A stretch of DNA of 64,000 nt, taken from positions 24,178-88,177 of IMG/VR virus record IMGVR_UViG_3300042464_001105; one strand, written 5' to 3'. Shown piece after piece: positions 43,979-52,888 of this stretch. Position numbers and translations under genes: made by a program. The stretch is from a virus. Under the pieces are notes generated by a model, which was not told the DNA's origin, ran no database searches, and saw only the letters and a list, made by a program, of their open reading frames with translations. Position 1 is the stretch's first letter; every line of letters starts with the position of its first letter.

Positions 43979-44036
43979 GTAGGTTTTGAATTTAAGAGTA
44001 TCGAATGCAAACACGAACTGAAAACCGAAGTACCTA

Positions 44037-47000
44037 ATGGAAACTAGCAAACTTCGAAAATTCGCATCCTTAACCAGAACAGCGCTCATTGAGCAGGTGA
44101 GTATGCGTTTAACGACCGTTTTGGCGGAGGGTAGTCTGGCGAGACGCGAGAGTCCGAAGGTCATTGAAGAACTTGAAAGGAAGATTAAGGAACTCGGCTC
44201 GAGTGAAGCTGGCAAGAAACGTCTTATTGAGATGGTCGCATATACATGGTTCAATCGTTTCTGCGCACTCCGGTACATGGATGTAAATCGCTACACTCGA
44301 ATTGGTGTCCTGTCGCCAGCCGATGGCCAGTTCCAACCGGAGATCCTCGCAGAAGCCAAAATGGGGCATATCGATGAAGAGTTGGTGACAGAGACGACCC
44401 GCAAACAAGTTATGCGATTGCTAGATGGTTCAGACAAGAGCGCAGATCCGCAGGGCGAAGCCTATCGATTGCTGCTAGTAGCAGTTTGCAACTACTACCA
44501 CGCACTGATGCCGTTCATGTTCGAGAAGATTGCGGACTACACGGAACTATTACTACCGGATGATCTGCTGTCCGGCACGTCGATTCCAGCATACACCCGC
44601 GAGTTATTGCTGCCGAACAACTGCTCGCCCGAACATACCGAGGAGTCGGTGGAAGTGATCGGTTGGCTCTACCAGTTCTATATTGCCGACAAGAAGGACG
44701 AAGTCTTTGAGGGACTGAAGAAGGGCAAAAAGATCACTGAGGAGAACATTCCGGCAGCAACTCAATTGTTCACGCCACACTGGATCGTGCGCTATCTGGT
44801 TGAGAACTCGCTCGGTCGCTTGTGGATGCTGAACCATCCCGCATCGAAGCTCGTAGAGCGGATGGACTACTACATCAAACCCGAGGAACCCGAATCCGAT
44901 TTCTTAACGATCGGGAGTCCAGAGGAGATTAAGGTCTGTGATCCGGCTTGCGGCAGTGGTCACATGCTGACATACGCGTTTGATCTGCTGTATGAAATCT
45001 ATCGCGAAGAACAGTACCCCGAGCCCGAGATCCCGACGCTCATCCTGAAGAACAATCTCTATGGCATTGAGATCGACCAACGAGCTGGCGCTCTGGCCGC
45101 CTTTGCGCTCACGATGAAGGCTCGCGAGAAGGACAAACGCTTCTTCACACGAAAAGAGTTAGCTGACCCGTCAGGAAGGGATTTGTCTTCAATCCAAAAT
45201 CCAAAATCCAAAATCCAAAATCCGAACATCTGCGTGCTGGAGAACATACAGATCGACCCCGAAGACCTGTCGGCTTACATGGACAAGGTCGGTCATGACG
45301 TGTTCAGCGGCGGCTTGCAAGGAGTCGTTAATCAGTGGAAGGAAGCGGATAACTTTGGTTCACTGATCCGTCCACTAGTGACGGACGTGAGCGAAGTGCT
45401 GAAGTTACTTAGCGAGCGTCAGATGGGCGAAGACCTGTTCCTTGCAAGCGTTCACCAGAAAGTGCTCAAGGCGCTGCGGCAGGCCGAATATCTGAGTCCC
45501 AAGTATCACGTCGTCGTCGCAAACCCGCCCTATATGAGCCACAAAGGAATGAACGTCGACCTACGGGGTTTCGCTGTAAGTGAGTTTCCGCAAACAAAGG
45601 CCGACCTTTTTGCAATGTTCGTCGAGCGAATTATCGACCAGACAATTGATCGCGGTTTCGTTGGTCTAATGACGCCGTTTACTTGGATGTTTTTGTCATC
45701 GTACACCGCATTGCGCCAAACGCTTCTTGAGGATTGTACTATCACGTCTTTGGTTCGCCCCGAATATCACGCCTTCTTTGATTCTGCATTCGTACCGGTA
45801 TGTGCATTCACGTTCCGTAAGGTCCAATGGGCGAACTACGAGGGCGTGTTCATTGACCTGCAAGCATTCTATGGATCAAACATTCAAGCCAGCAGAGCTC
45901 GCGAGGCCATACACGACGCAAGTTGTAGCTGGAGATTCTCAGCGTCGTCGGAAGAGTTTCAAAAAGTGCCCGGCAAGCCAATTGCGTTTACCATTTCCCC
46001 GGAGTTCCGGGAAGTTTTTTCACGCGGCACGCCGCTTCATGAATTGTCTGAGCCAAAGAGTGGACTCAATACAACCGACAATCAAACGTTTTTAAGGCAA
46101 TGGTACGAGGTCGGCTACCAGAGAGTCGGATTCGGTTTTGAAAATGTTGGCCCAACGCAGATAGCGAAATATCGATGGTACCCATTCTGCAAAGGAGGCG
46201 ATTTCCGCAGATGGTATGGAAATATCGAGTATGTGGTAAATTGGGAGCAGAATGGCCGCGACATTCGAAATGCGACGAAAGGTGCTGCTGGAGGACGAAT
46301 CGTAAGCCCGGAATACTACTTTCGGCAAGGCATAACGTGGTCGGGCATTTCAAGCGGTAAGCCTTCAATGAGAGTAATGAGAAATGCGATTTTCGGCAGT
46401 GGCGGAAAGGGCCTCTTCTCAGACCAATATCAAGACTTTTTTCTGGCGTTGTTGAATTCTCACTTTGTTGCCCGATGCCTTCAGGTGTTGAGCCCCACAC
46501 TCAACTACGAAACAGGCCACGTCGGTAACATTCCAGTGATGATTCCAGAATCAAGCGTGCTGGATTTGGTTGGTGATTTGGTCAACGATGTGGTTGAAGT
46601 CGCTCGCAAGGACTGGGATTCTCGCGAACTGTCGATTGACTTCACTTCCAGCGAACTTGTCGGTCCATTGTGCAGCCCCATTCGGTTGGAAGACCGATAT
46701 GCGAAACAACGCTCAAGATGGCAAGATCAGACGCAGCTTGTCGCAAATCTTGAGAGGCAACTCAACAAAACGGTGAACGAGTTGTATTCGCTTTCAAATG
46801 AATTACCAAGTTCGCCCGCAGTCGCCGAAATCTCCCTTAACTGCAACCCTCAATACCGCTACGACGACGACAAGAGCGAATCGGAACTGGAAGCCCTTCT
46901 TCTTGCGGACACAATGCGAGAGTTCATCGGCTACGCGGTGGGCTGCATGTTGGGGCGCTACTCGTTGGACAAACCGGGACTGATCCTTGCCAATCAAGGC

Positions 47001-47663
47001 GAAACGGCCGACGACTATCGCCTACAGATTCCCGAGCCGACCTTCGCGTGCGATGAAGACAACGTCATTCCGCTTCTCGATGGAAATTGGTTCGAGGACG
47101 ACATCACTGAAAGATTGAAGACATTTCTCAAAGTCACCTTCGGTACCGAGCACTACGAAGAGAACCTAAAGTTCCTCGAAGATGCCGTCTATCCCGACAA
47201 CCTGACGGTCAAAAAGCGGAAGACTATCCGCGACTACTTCCTCAAAGACTTCTACAGTCACCACATTAAGCTCTACAAGAAACGGCCTATCTACTGGCTC
47301 TTCAGCAGCCCCAAAGGCACCTTCAACGCCCTGATCTACATGCACCGCTACCGCCCCGACACGGTCGGTACGGTACTGCACTACTTACGAGATTTTCGTG
47401 ACAAGCTGACTCATCACGCCGAGCATCAACAGATGCTGGCCGACAGCGCGAGCGCCTCCAAGTCCGAGAAGACGCAAGCCATCAAAGATGTTGCCGCCAT
47501 CAAGAAGCAACTCAAAGAACTAGAAGACTACGAGAAGCCCCTCTTCGAAGTCGCTGCCCGCAAGATCGACATCGACCTCGACGACGGAGTCAAGCACAAC
47601 TACCTACTCTTCGGCTCAGTCCTCCGCAAGATCCCAGGCCTGGATGCAAAGGAAGAAGAGTGA
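44037..47663 (+). CDS. pglX: PglX adenine-specific DNA methyltransferase, second copy
   Basis: A 1208-residue paralogue of the first PglX, 58 nt downstream of it. It has the same CDPACGSGHMLTYAFDLL and NPPY (VVVANPPYMSH), and the same C-terminal KKRPIYWLFSSPKGTFNALI. After NPPY the sequence differs strongly (GFVGLMTPFTWMFLSSYTAL onward), so a different recognition sequence is expected. Nucleotide divergence in the shared parts is considerable, mainly synonymous, so the duplication is not recent or the copy was imported. It carries a 33-base heptad tract at 45191-45223. Confidence 0.93.
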   Translation: METSKLRKFASLTRTALIEQVSMRLTTVLAEGSLARRESPKVIEELERKIKELGSSEAGKKRLIEMVAYTWFNRFCALRYMDVNRYTRIGVLSPADGQFQPEILAEAKMGHIDEELVTETTRKQVMRLLDGSDKSADPQGEAYRLLLVAVCNYYHALMPFMFEKIADYTELLLPDDLLSGTSIPAYTRELLLPNNCSPEHTEESVEVIGWLYQFYIADKKDEVFEGLKKGKKITEENIPAATQLFTPHWIVRYLVENSLGRLWMLNHPASKLVERMDYYIKPEEPESDFLTIGSPEEIKVCDPACGSGHMLTYAFDLLYEIYREEQYPEPEIPTLILKNNLYGIEIDQRAGALAAFALTMKAREKDKRFFTRKELADPSGRDLSSIQNPKSKIQNPNICVLENIQIDPEDLSAYMDKVGHDVFSGGLQGVVNQWKEADNFGSLIRPLVTDVSEVLKLLSERQMGEDLFLASVHQKVLKALRQAEYLSPKYHVVVANPPYMSHKGMNVDLRGFAVSEFPQTKADLFAMFVERIIDQTIDRGFVGLMTPFTWMFLSSYTALRQTLLEDCTITSLVRPEYHAFFDSAFVPVCAFTFRKVQWANYEGVFIDLQAFYGSNIQASRAREAIHDASCSWRFSASSEEFQKVPGKPIAFTISPEFREVFSRGTPLHELSEPKSGLNTTDNQTFLRQWYEVGYQRVGFGFENVGPTQIAKYRWYPFCKGGDFRRWYGNIEYVVNWEQNGRDIRNATKGAAGGRIVSPEYYFRQGITWSGISSGKPSMRVMRNAIFGSGGKGLFSDQYQDFFLALLNSHFVARCLQVLSPTLNYETGHVGNIPVMIPESSVLDLVGDLVNDVVEVARKDWDSRELSIDFTSSELVGPLCSPIRLEDRYAKQRSRWQDQTQLVANLERQLNKTVNELYSLSNELPSSPAVAEISLNCNPQYRYDDDKSESELEALLLADTMREFIGYAVGCMLGRYSLDKPGLILANQGETADDYRLQIPEPTFACDEDNVIPLLDGNWFEDDITERLKTFLKVTFGTEHYEENLKFLEDAVYPDNLTVKKRKTIRDYFLKDFYSHHIKLYKKRPIYWLFSSPKGTFNALIYMHRYRPDTVGTVLHYLRDFRDKLTHHAEHQQMLADSASASKSEKTQAIKDVAAIKKQLKELEDYEKPLFEVAARKIDIDLDDGVKHNYLLFGSVLRKIPGLDAKEEE
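45191..45223 (+). repeat. Pure AATCCAA heptad tract within pglX-2
   Basis: About 4.7 tandem copies of AATCCAA, encoding IQNPKSKIQNP. Three heptads equal 21 bases, so gain or loss of three units would keep the frame while other changes would break it. Confidence 0.9.
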
Positions 47664-47697
47664 TTTTGGATTCTCGATTTTCGATTTTGGATTGAAA
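47664..47697. repeat. Heptad tract in reverse orientation after pglX-2
   Basis: ATTTTGGATTCTCGATTTTC followed by GATTTTGGATTGAAAA, i.e. the reverse complement of the tracts in the coding regions. It fills the gap between pglX-2 and the small gene at 47700. Confidence 0.8.
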
Positions 47698-47699
47698 AA

Positions 47700-48086
47700 A
47701 TGGATGAGGTTGCAGACACTGATACGGCTGATGGTGAGCGATGGCGTCGATGCTATGAGCGACTCCAGGAGATTCGTGCTTACGAATTCGATTGGAACGA
47801 TGAGGGTGCAAATCCACCGGGGCTCGAAGTAACGGGGCTAGCGGAAGCGGTTTTGCTCAATCTTCAAACAAACAACCAGCGACCGCCGGATTCTTTTTTT
47901 GCAACAGACGAAGGTCATGTCATCCTTAGCTGGGAAAAGGAACGACACTACTTTGAGATAGAAGTTGATGCCAAGCTCCAGTGCACGGGGCGTTCGATTC
48001 CACCCGGTGCGTCGCGAGCCGAGTCCTATAAAATCCACCAGTCCGACTTTGCCCGAATCAGCACACCATTTTCCCATCAGATCTAG
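47700..48086 (+). CDS. Hypothetical small protein between pglX and pglZ
   Basis: A 128-residue protein: RWRRCYERLQEIRAYEFDWN, GANPPGLEV, then PPDSFFATDEGHVILSWEKE and YFEIEVDAKLQCTG. The 'EFDWN.EGA..P' and 'GHVILSWE....YFEIEV' parts recur in a small family of unassigned proteins; function is unknown. It is not a BREX core gene and lies between two heptad tracts, so it is probably an insertion (moron) in the operon. Confidence 0.65.
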   Translation: MDEVADTDTADGERWRRCYERLQEIRAYEFDWNDEGANPPGLEVTGLAEAVLLNLQTNNQRPPDSFFATDEGHVILSWEKERHYFEIEVDAKLQCTGRSIPPGASRAESYKIHQSDFARISTPFSHQI

Positions 48087-48094
48087 CGCGCCGC

Positions 48095-48154
48095 CAATCC
48101 AAAATCGAAAATCGCATGTCTTCAGTCGAAAATCCAAAATCGAAAATCCAAAAT
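48095..48154 (+). repeat. Two heptad tracts flanking the pglZ start
   Basis: AATCCAAAATCGAAAATCG lies just before ATG 48116, and CGAAAATCCAAAATCGAAAA plus CCAAAATG just after it. The second tract encodes the PglZ N-terminal VENPKSKIQNA. Confidence 0.85.
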
Positions 48155-50650
48155 GCCTTGGAACGTCTCTTCAAGAAGCATCGAATCGTCTTTTGGTACG
48201 ACGAGGAAGAATCGCTGCGCGGAGACTTCGACGCCATTAGCCTTCCAGGAGTAGAGAAGGTGGAAATCGCAAACAATGAGTTTGGTCTCAAATATCGCCT
48301 GCTGCGCGAGCAAGCAGCACAAAAATTCTTGGTTTTCAAATCCGGTCCTCAGCCGGAAGATCGCGATAACTGGCTGCTCGATGTCCAGCTTGCTCATACC
48401 GACTTCCGAACCGACAAAGCCTCTCTGTGGCTAACTGAGCTCGAGTTGCCGTACGAGTTTCGTCCGATCGTAAATTGCCATGAGTTCTTCTTTAACAGTG
48501 CCAAACGGCGCGATCAACTGAAAGATCAAGTTACCAAGACCGATACGACGACGCAGATTTGCATCAAAATGCTCAGCGTTTGCGCCGACAGCGATTCTAG
48601 AATCGATAGCGTTCTGGAGAACCTGCTAGAAGAGCTGGCGTCGGATTCAGCACTCAAGCGTTACGAGTTGATCACCAAATGTGGACTCGAGCCGTTTCTG
48701 TGGGAGCAAGTTCAGAAGACGTACAACTACGAAAGTGCTGCACCTTCAGTAAAAGACTTCGCTCTCTCTCTTTTCAAATCCTGCTACGAAATGGAGTTTG
48801 GAACGGACCAACCCAAAATCCAGAATCCAAAATCGAAAATGACCAACGAGGCTTTGGTATTCCTCAAACGTTGGAAGGATTCTCGCACTCACGAAAAGAC
48901 ATTTGAGACTCTTTCGGACCGATTCTCCGAAGTTCTGGGCATCCACAACGATCTCGAAAGTCGCGAACTAAAGCAACTCGCTGAGGTGGACTACTTCCGC
49001 CTAATCGATCAACGCGTACTGAGTGAACTAGCAAGCAAAGTCCTTGGACGCACGATCTCAGCCGGCGAATGTACGCAGGTCATCCGTTCGCGTCGCCGCG
49101 GGCATTGGTATCGTGAGTATGCAGACCTTTACGAGGCGGTTGGGTATGCGGCCGAATTGTTGCACATGCTAAACACTCTGTCGCTCGATTTGAGTTCGGT
49201 TGAACAAGGAGTTGCAGCCTACGTCGGCTCGCTTTACAAAGTCGATCAACTTTATCGCAAGTTCATCTATCACAGCGTGCGTGCAGGCCAAGCGACGTTC
49301 TTTGGCCCGTTGAACCAACAGGTTTGTAAGATGTACACCAATTCATTCCTGCTTCCACTCGGTGACCGATGGCAGGAATTGGTGGATAAGCTCGAGCGTT
49401 GGTCGTTGCCTGGCCAGCGACATCAAACCGATTTCTACAAGAGCTATGTCGGGCGAGTGCTGGACAAGAACAATAAGGTCTATGTGATCATCTCGGATGC
49501 GATGCGTTTCGAGATTGGTGAAGAATTGTGTCGGCTGATTCGTGGCGAGGACAAGTTTGAGGCCAAGATCGAGCACATGATTTCCGTTTTGCCTAGCTAT
49601 ACGCAGCTTGGCATGGCAGCACTTCTTCCCCACTCAGAGCTGCAGATTAACGCTGACAAGACACCCACTGTCAACTTGAATGGCCAGTCATCTTCCGGCA
49701 CTGTGAATCGGGACAAGATCCTGAAGGCAGCCAACAAGGGAAGCGCTTTGGCGATCAAAGCAGACGAGATGATTGCCAAGACCAAGGAAGAGGTCCGCGA
49801 ACTCGTGCGAGACCACGATGTGATCTACGTTTATCAGAACATCATCGATAAACGAGGTCATACACGTGATACGGAACGCAAAGCCTTCGAGGCAACCGAA
49901 GAAGCGATGGAGGAGATCGTCAAGCTAGTTCGCAAGTTGACCAGCGCAAATGCGACCAACGTGGTGATCACGGCAGATCACGGCTTTATCTACCAGGACG
50001 AAGTGGAAGAGAGCGATTTCAGCTCTGCGGAGATCACCGGTAACGAGACGGCGTCAGATCGACGGTTCATGCTAGGACGCCAACTCAAAATCAATGGTGG
50101 TGCGAAGCTCTATACTTCAGCGGAACTCGGCCTCAAAGGAAACTTGGAAGTTGCTGTCCCCAAGTCCATCAACCGTCTCCGCAAAAGTGGAGCGAGTGTT
50201 CGATTCATGCACGGCGGAAGCACACTGCAAGAAATCGTGATTCCGGTGATCCAGATTCGAAAACGGCGAGCAGCGGATGTAAGCGCCGTCGACGTCGATT
50301 TATTGCCACCAACAACTAGTGTGATCTCGACTGGGCAGTTGGCACTCGTGTTTTATCAAACGGCTCCGATTACTGAAAAGGTCCAAGCGAGAAAGCTGCG
50401 GATCGGATTATATGCCGGCGACGGGGAACTCATTTCAGATAGTCACGAGATCAGCTTCGATTTGTTGAGCGAGAACCCTCGTGAACGAGAACTCAAGCTG
50501 CGTCTGGTGCTCTCCAAGATTGCTGACTCTTATAACCAGCAACAAGTTGTCCTCAAGCTGGAGGAAGTAGTTGCTGGTACGACCCATTACCAGGAATACA
50601 AAACAGTGCCGTTTACTTTAAGACGTTCTTTCACTAGTGATTTTGATTGA
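48116..50650 (+). CDS. pglZ: PglZ, alkaline phosphatase-superfamily BREX protein
   Basis: An 844-residue protein, the BREX hallmark. Alkaline phosphatase-like metal-site motifs are VIISDAMRFEIGEEL, ISVLPSYTQLGMAALLPH (the nucleophile-type Thr/Ser region) and VVITADHGFIY. It is needed for both methylation and restriction in BREX, possibly as a nuclease or metal-dependent phosphohydrolase. Heptad tracts encode part of the N-terminus (residues 4-14) and a linker near residue 233. It is separated from brxL by 112 nt. Confidence 0.94.
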   Translation: MSSVENPKSKIQNALERLFKKHRIVFWYDEEESLRGDFDAISLPGVEKVEIANNEFGLKYRLLREQAAQKFLVFKSGPQPEDRDNWLLDVQLAHTDFRTDKASLWLTELELPYEFRPIVNCHEFFFNSAKRRDQLKDQVTKTDTTTQICIKMLSVCADSDSRIDSVLENLLEELASDSALKRYELITKCGLEPFLWEQVQKTYNYESAAPSVKDFALSLFKSCYEMEFGTDQPKIQNPKSKMTNEALVFLKRWKDSRTHEKTFETLSDRFSEVLGIHNDLESRELKQLAEVDYFRLIDQRVLSELASKVLGRTISAGECTQVIRSRRRGHWYREYADLYEAVGYAAELLHMLNTLSLDLSSVEQGVAAYVGSLYKVDQLYRKFIYHSVRAGQATFFGPLNQQVCKMYTNSFLLPLGDRWQELVDKLERWSLPGQRHQTDFYKSYVGRVLDKNNKVYVIISDAMRFEIGEELCRLIRGEDKFEAKIEHMISVLPSYTQLGMAALLPHSELQINADKTPTVNLNGQSSSGTVNRDKILKAANKGSALAIKADEMIAKTKEEVRELVRDHDVIYVYQNIIDKRGHTRDTERKAFEATEEAMEEIVKLVRKLTSANATNVVITADHGFIYQDEVEESDFSSAEITGNETASDRRFMLGRQLKINGGAKLYTSAELGLKGNLEVAVPKSINRLRKSGASVRFMHGGSTLQEIVIPVIQIRKRRAADVSAVDVDLLPPTTSVISTGQLALVFYQTAPITEKVQARKLRIGLYAGDGELISDSHEISFDLLSENPRERELKLRLVLSKIADSYNQQQVVLKLEEVVAGTTHYQEYKTVPFTLRRSFTSDFD
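48812..48841 (+). repeat. Heptad tract within pglZ
   Basis: CCCAAAATCCAGAATCCAAA continuing ATCGAAAATG; encodes PKIQNPKSKM near residue 233-242, between two helical parts of PglZ. Confidence 0.85.
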
Positions 50651-50762
50651 TCCTCCGCGCTAAGCCGTCAAGAATTTCTCGGCTTAGTTCGAAATTGTAA
50701 TCAGGTTAGATTGGTGAATCGGATCAGAAAGCAAAGCTAGAAGTAGGAACAAGGGAAATACA

Positions 50763-52835
50763 ATGACTCCACTCGACATCAAAATCAACGAGCATTTTGG
50801 CGGGCTGGTCGTTCGCAAAAATCTGGTAAAGACAGTGAAAGGCAATGCGATCGTCCCGTCCTATGTTCTTGAGTATTTGCTGGGCCAATACTGCGCGACG
50901 GCTGATGAGGGTTCCATTCAGACGGGTATCGAGACGGTCAAGGATATCCTAGCGAAGCACTACGTGCATCGGAGTGAGGCTGGGCTAGTTCGATCTCAGA
51001 TCCGGGAAAAGAAGCTCCGCAAGATCATCGATCGCGTGAGTGTCGATCTCAACGACAAGGAAGACGTGTACCAAGCAACCTTCGCCAACTTGGGGATCAA
51101 CAAGGTCGCTGTACCTGCCAGTACGATCAAGAAACACCAAAAGCTCTTGGTGGGTGGTGTTTGGTGTATCGCGGACTTGGATTATCAACACGACGAAGAG
51201 CAGAAGACGGTTCCGTGGATTCTCGAATCGCTCAAGCCCATTCAGTTGTCGCATTTCGACTTCGACAGCTACGTTGCCAGCAGAGCTCAATTCAGCACGG
51301 ACGACTGGATTGACACGCTCATTCAAAGCATAGGTTTCAATCCAGAGTGTTTTGGTCGGAGAAGTAAGCTACTGCAACTGGTTAGACTGATCCCATTCTG
51401 TGAGCGGAACTACAATATCATTGAGCTTGGGCCGAAGGGGACAGGCAAGTCGCACGTTTACTCTGAATTCTCACCGCACGGGATGTTGATTTCAGGCGGG
51501 GAGGTAACGGTTCCAAAACTGTTCGTGGAGAACCGAGCGCCTTACAAAATCGGGCTTGTTGGTTACTGGGACTGCGTCGCCTTTGACGAGTTCGCTGGAA
51601 AGAGCAAACGCGTCGACAAGGCACTTGTGGATATCATGAAGAACTACATGGCCAACAAGTCATTTTCGCGTGGTATCGAGACGCTTGGTGCAGAGGCGTC
51701 GATGGCCTTTGTTGGAAACACGCAACACACCGTGGCCCACATGTTGCGTCACAGCGATTTATTCGACGAACTACCGCCCAATTACCACGACTCGGCATTT
51801 TTGGATCGAATCCACTTCTATATCCCCGGCTGGGAAGTCGATATCATTCGAGGTGAGATGTTCACCTCTGGATTCGGTTTCGTTGTCGATTATCTGGCAG
51901 AAGTTCTGCGGAGCCAGCGAAACTTCGATTACTCGCATCTCTATGCGGATCACTTCAGTTTGTCAGAAGACATTTCGACGCGAGATCGGGATGCGATCCA
52001 CAAGACTTTTTCAGGGCTGATGAAGATTCTCTATCCGCATAAACAGGCAACGGTTGAGGAAATTGAAGAAGTTCTTCGTTTTGCGATCGAGGGCCGGAAA
52101 CGTGTGAAAGATCAGCTCATGCGAATCGATCAAACCTACGCGGCAGTGCGATTCTCATTCACTTCTCGCGGTGGCCAGGAGCATCTGGTTCAGACGCTTG
52201 AGGAGGAACAGTATCCCAAGATCTATCACAAGCACGCGAATACTGAGGATGCTGGTCCACAAGAGGTAGCCATTGAACTTCCTGCTGCTACCTCAATCGA
52301 AAAGTCCGAATCTCCAATCCAGAATCCAAAATCGGAAATCGCAAATCCCACGGAAGGGCATGTGGAGATTAAAGAAAATCAGAAGGGCGTTAGCTTCGAC
52401 GACTTGTTTGGTCCTTACCTGCGAGGCTCTTCGAAAATCGTAGTAACGGATGCCTACATACGGAACTTCCACCAAGCCAAGAACCTGATGGACTTCCTCG
52501 AAACCGTATTCAAAACGATGGATGAAGCTGGTGATATGGAAGTGCATTTGATCACCTGCCAGGACGAGTTCCGGACTGATCAACAAGAAGACTTCTTCAC
52601 TCAGATGCAAAAGAACTGCATACGCGTCGGCATCAAGTTCACTTGGGAGTACGACAGCACGATACACGCCAGGCATATCGTGACGGACCATGGCTGGAAG
52701 ATTCTACTCGATCGAGGCCTAGACGTTTTCCAGCCGTTCGACAGCAAAGATGCGTTTTCACTGGCGGCGAGACTCCAGAGCCAACGTCTTTGCAAGAAGT
52801 TTGAGGTTACTTATTTGAGAACGCCAATCGGTTAG
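50763..52835 (+). CDS. brxL: BrxL, Lon-like AAA+ BREX protein with C-terminal PLD-like (MIT_C) domain
   Basis: A 690-residue protein; AAGGGAAA precedes ATG 50763. The AAA+ core has Walker A GPKGTGKS (223-230) and the family block VAFDEFAGKSKRVDKALVDI with ANKSFSRG. BrxL is a DNA-binding hexamer acting on phage DNA; a Lon-type protease triad is not evident here. After a linker containing a heptad tract (52314-52348), the C-terminal 135 residues (DLFGPYLRGSSKIVVTDAYI ... HARHIVTDHGWKILLDRGLD) match the MIT_C-type PLD-like domain known in long BrxL variants. It is the last gene of the BREX operon and converges on the PLD-like gene. Confidence 0.93.
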   Translation: MTPLDIKINEHFGGLVVRKNLVKTVKGNAIVPSYVLEYLLGQYCATADEGSIQTGIETVKDILAKHYVHRSEAGLVRSQIREKKLRKIIDRVSVDLNDKEDVYQATFANLGINKVAVPASTIKKHQKLLVGGVWCIADLDYQHDEEQKTVPWILESLKPIQLSHFDFDSYVASRAQFSTDDWIDTLIQSIGFNPECFGRRSKLLQLVRLIPFCERNYNIIELGPKGTGKSHVYSEFSPHGMLISGGEVTVPKLFVENRAPYKIGLVGYWDCVAFDEFAGKSKRVDKALVDIMKNYMANKSFSRGIETLGAEASMAFVGNTQHTVAHMLRHSDLFDELPPNYHDSAFLDRIHFYIPGWEVDIIRGEMFTSGFGFVVDYLAEVLRSQRNFDYSHLYADHFSLSEDISTRDRDAIHKTFSGLMKILYPHKQATVEEIEEVLRFAIEGRKRVKDQLMRIDQTYAAVRFSFTSRGGQEHLVQTLEEEQYPKIYHKHANTEDAGPQEVAIELPAATSIEKSESPIQNPKSEIANPTEGHVEIKENQKGVSFDDLFGPYLRGSSKIVVTDAYIRNFHQAKNLMDFLETVFKTMDEAGDMEVHLITCQDEFRTDQQEDFFTQMQKNCIRVGIKFTWEYDSTIHARHIVTDHGWKILLDRGLDVFQPFDSKDAFSLAARLQSQRLCKKFEVTYLRTPIG
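52314..52348 (+). repeat. Heptad tract within brxL
   Basis: CCAATCCAGAATCCAAAATC continuing GGAAATCGCAAATCC; encodes PIQNPKSEIANP in the linker between the AAA+ part and the PLD-like domain. Confidence 0.85.
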
Positions 52836-52888
52836 GTGACGGATACCTATCCAACACCTGCTTGGTATGACGTTCACAAATTGCGTTG

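Noticed and set aside
43535-44278. A 247-codon leftward frame across the pglX junction
   Set aside because: It is antisense to the conserved ends of both pglX genes, and its sequence shows only reversed codons of those genes.
45191-48154. Heptad tracts considered as a CRISPR or as transposon ends
   Set aside because: There are no spacers, terminal inverted repeats or transposase; the tracts are short direct heptads.
33573-52835. Assigning the locus to BREX type 5 or 6
   Set aside because: The order brxA-brxB-brxC-pglX-pglZ-brxL is type 1. There is a single brxC, and no brxD, brxE or BrxH-type helicase gene within the operon.
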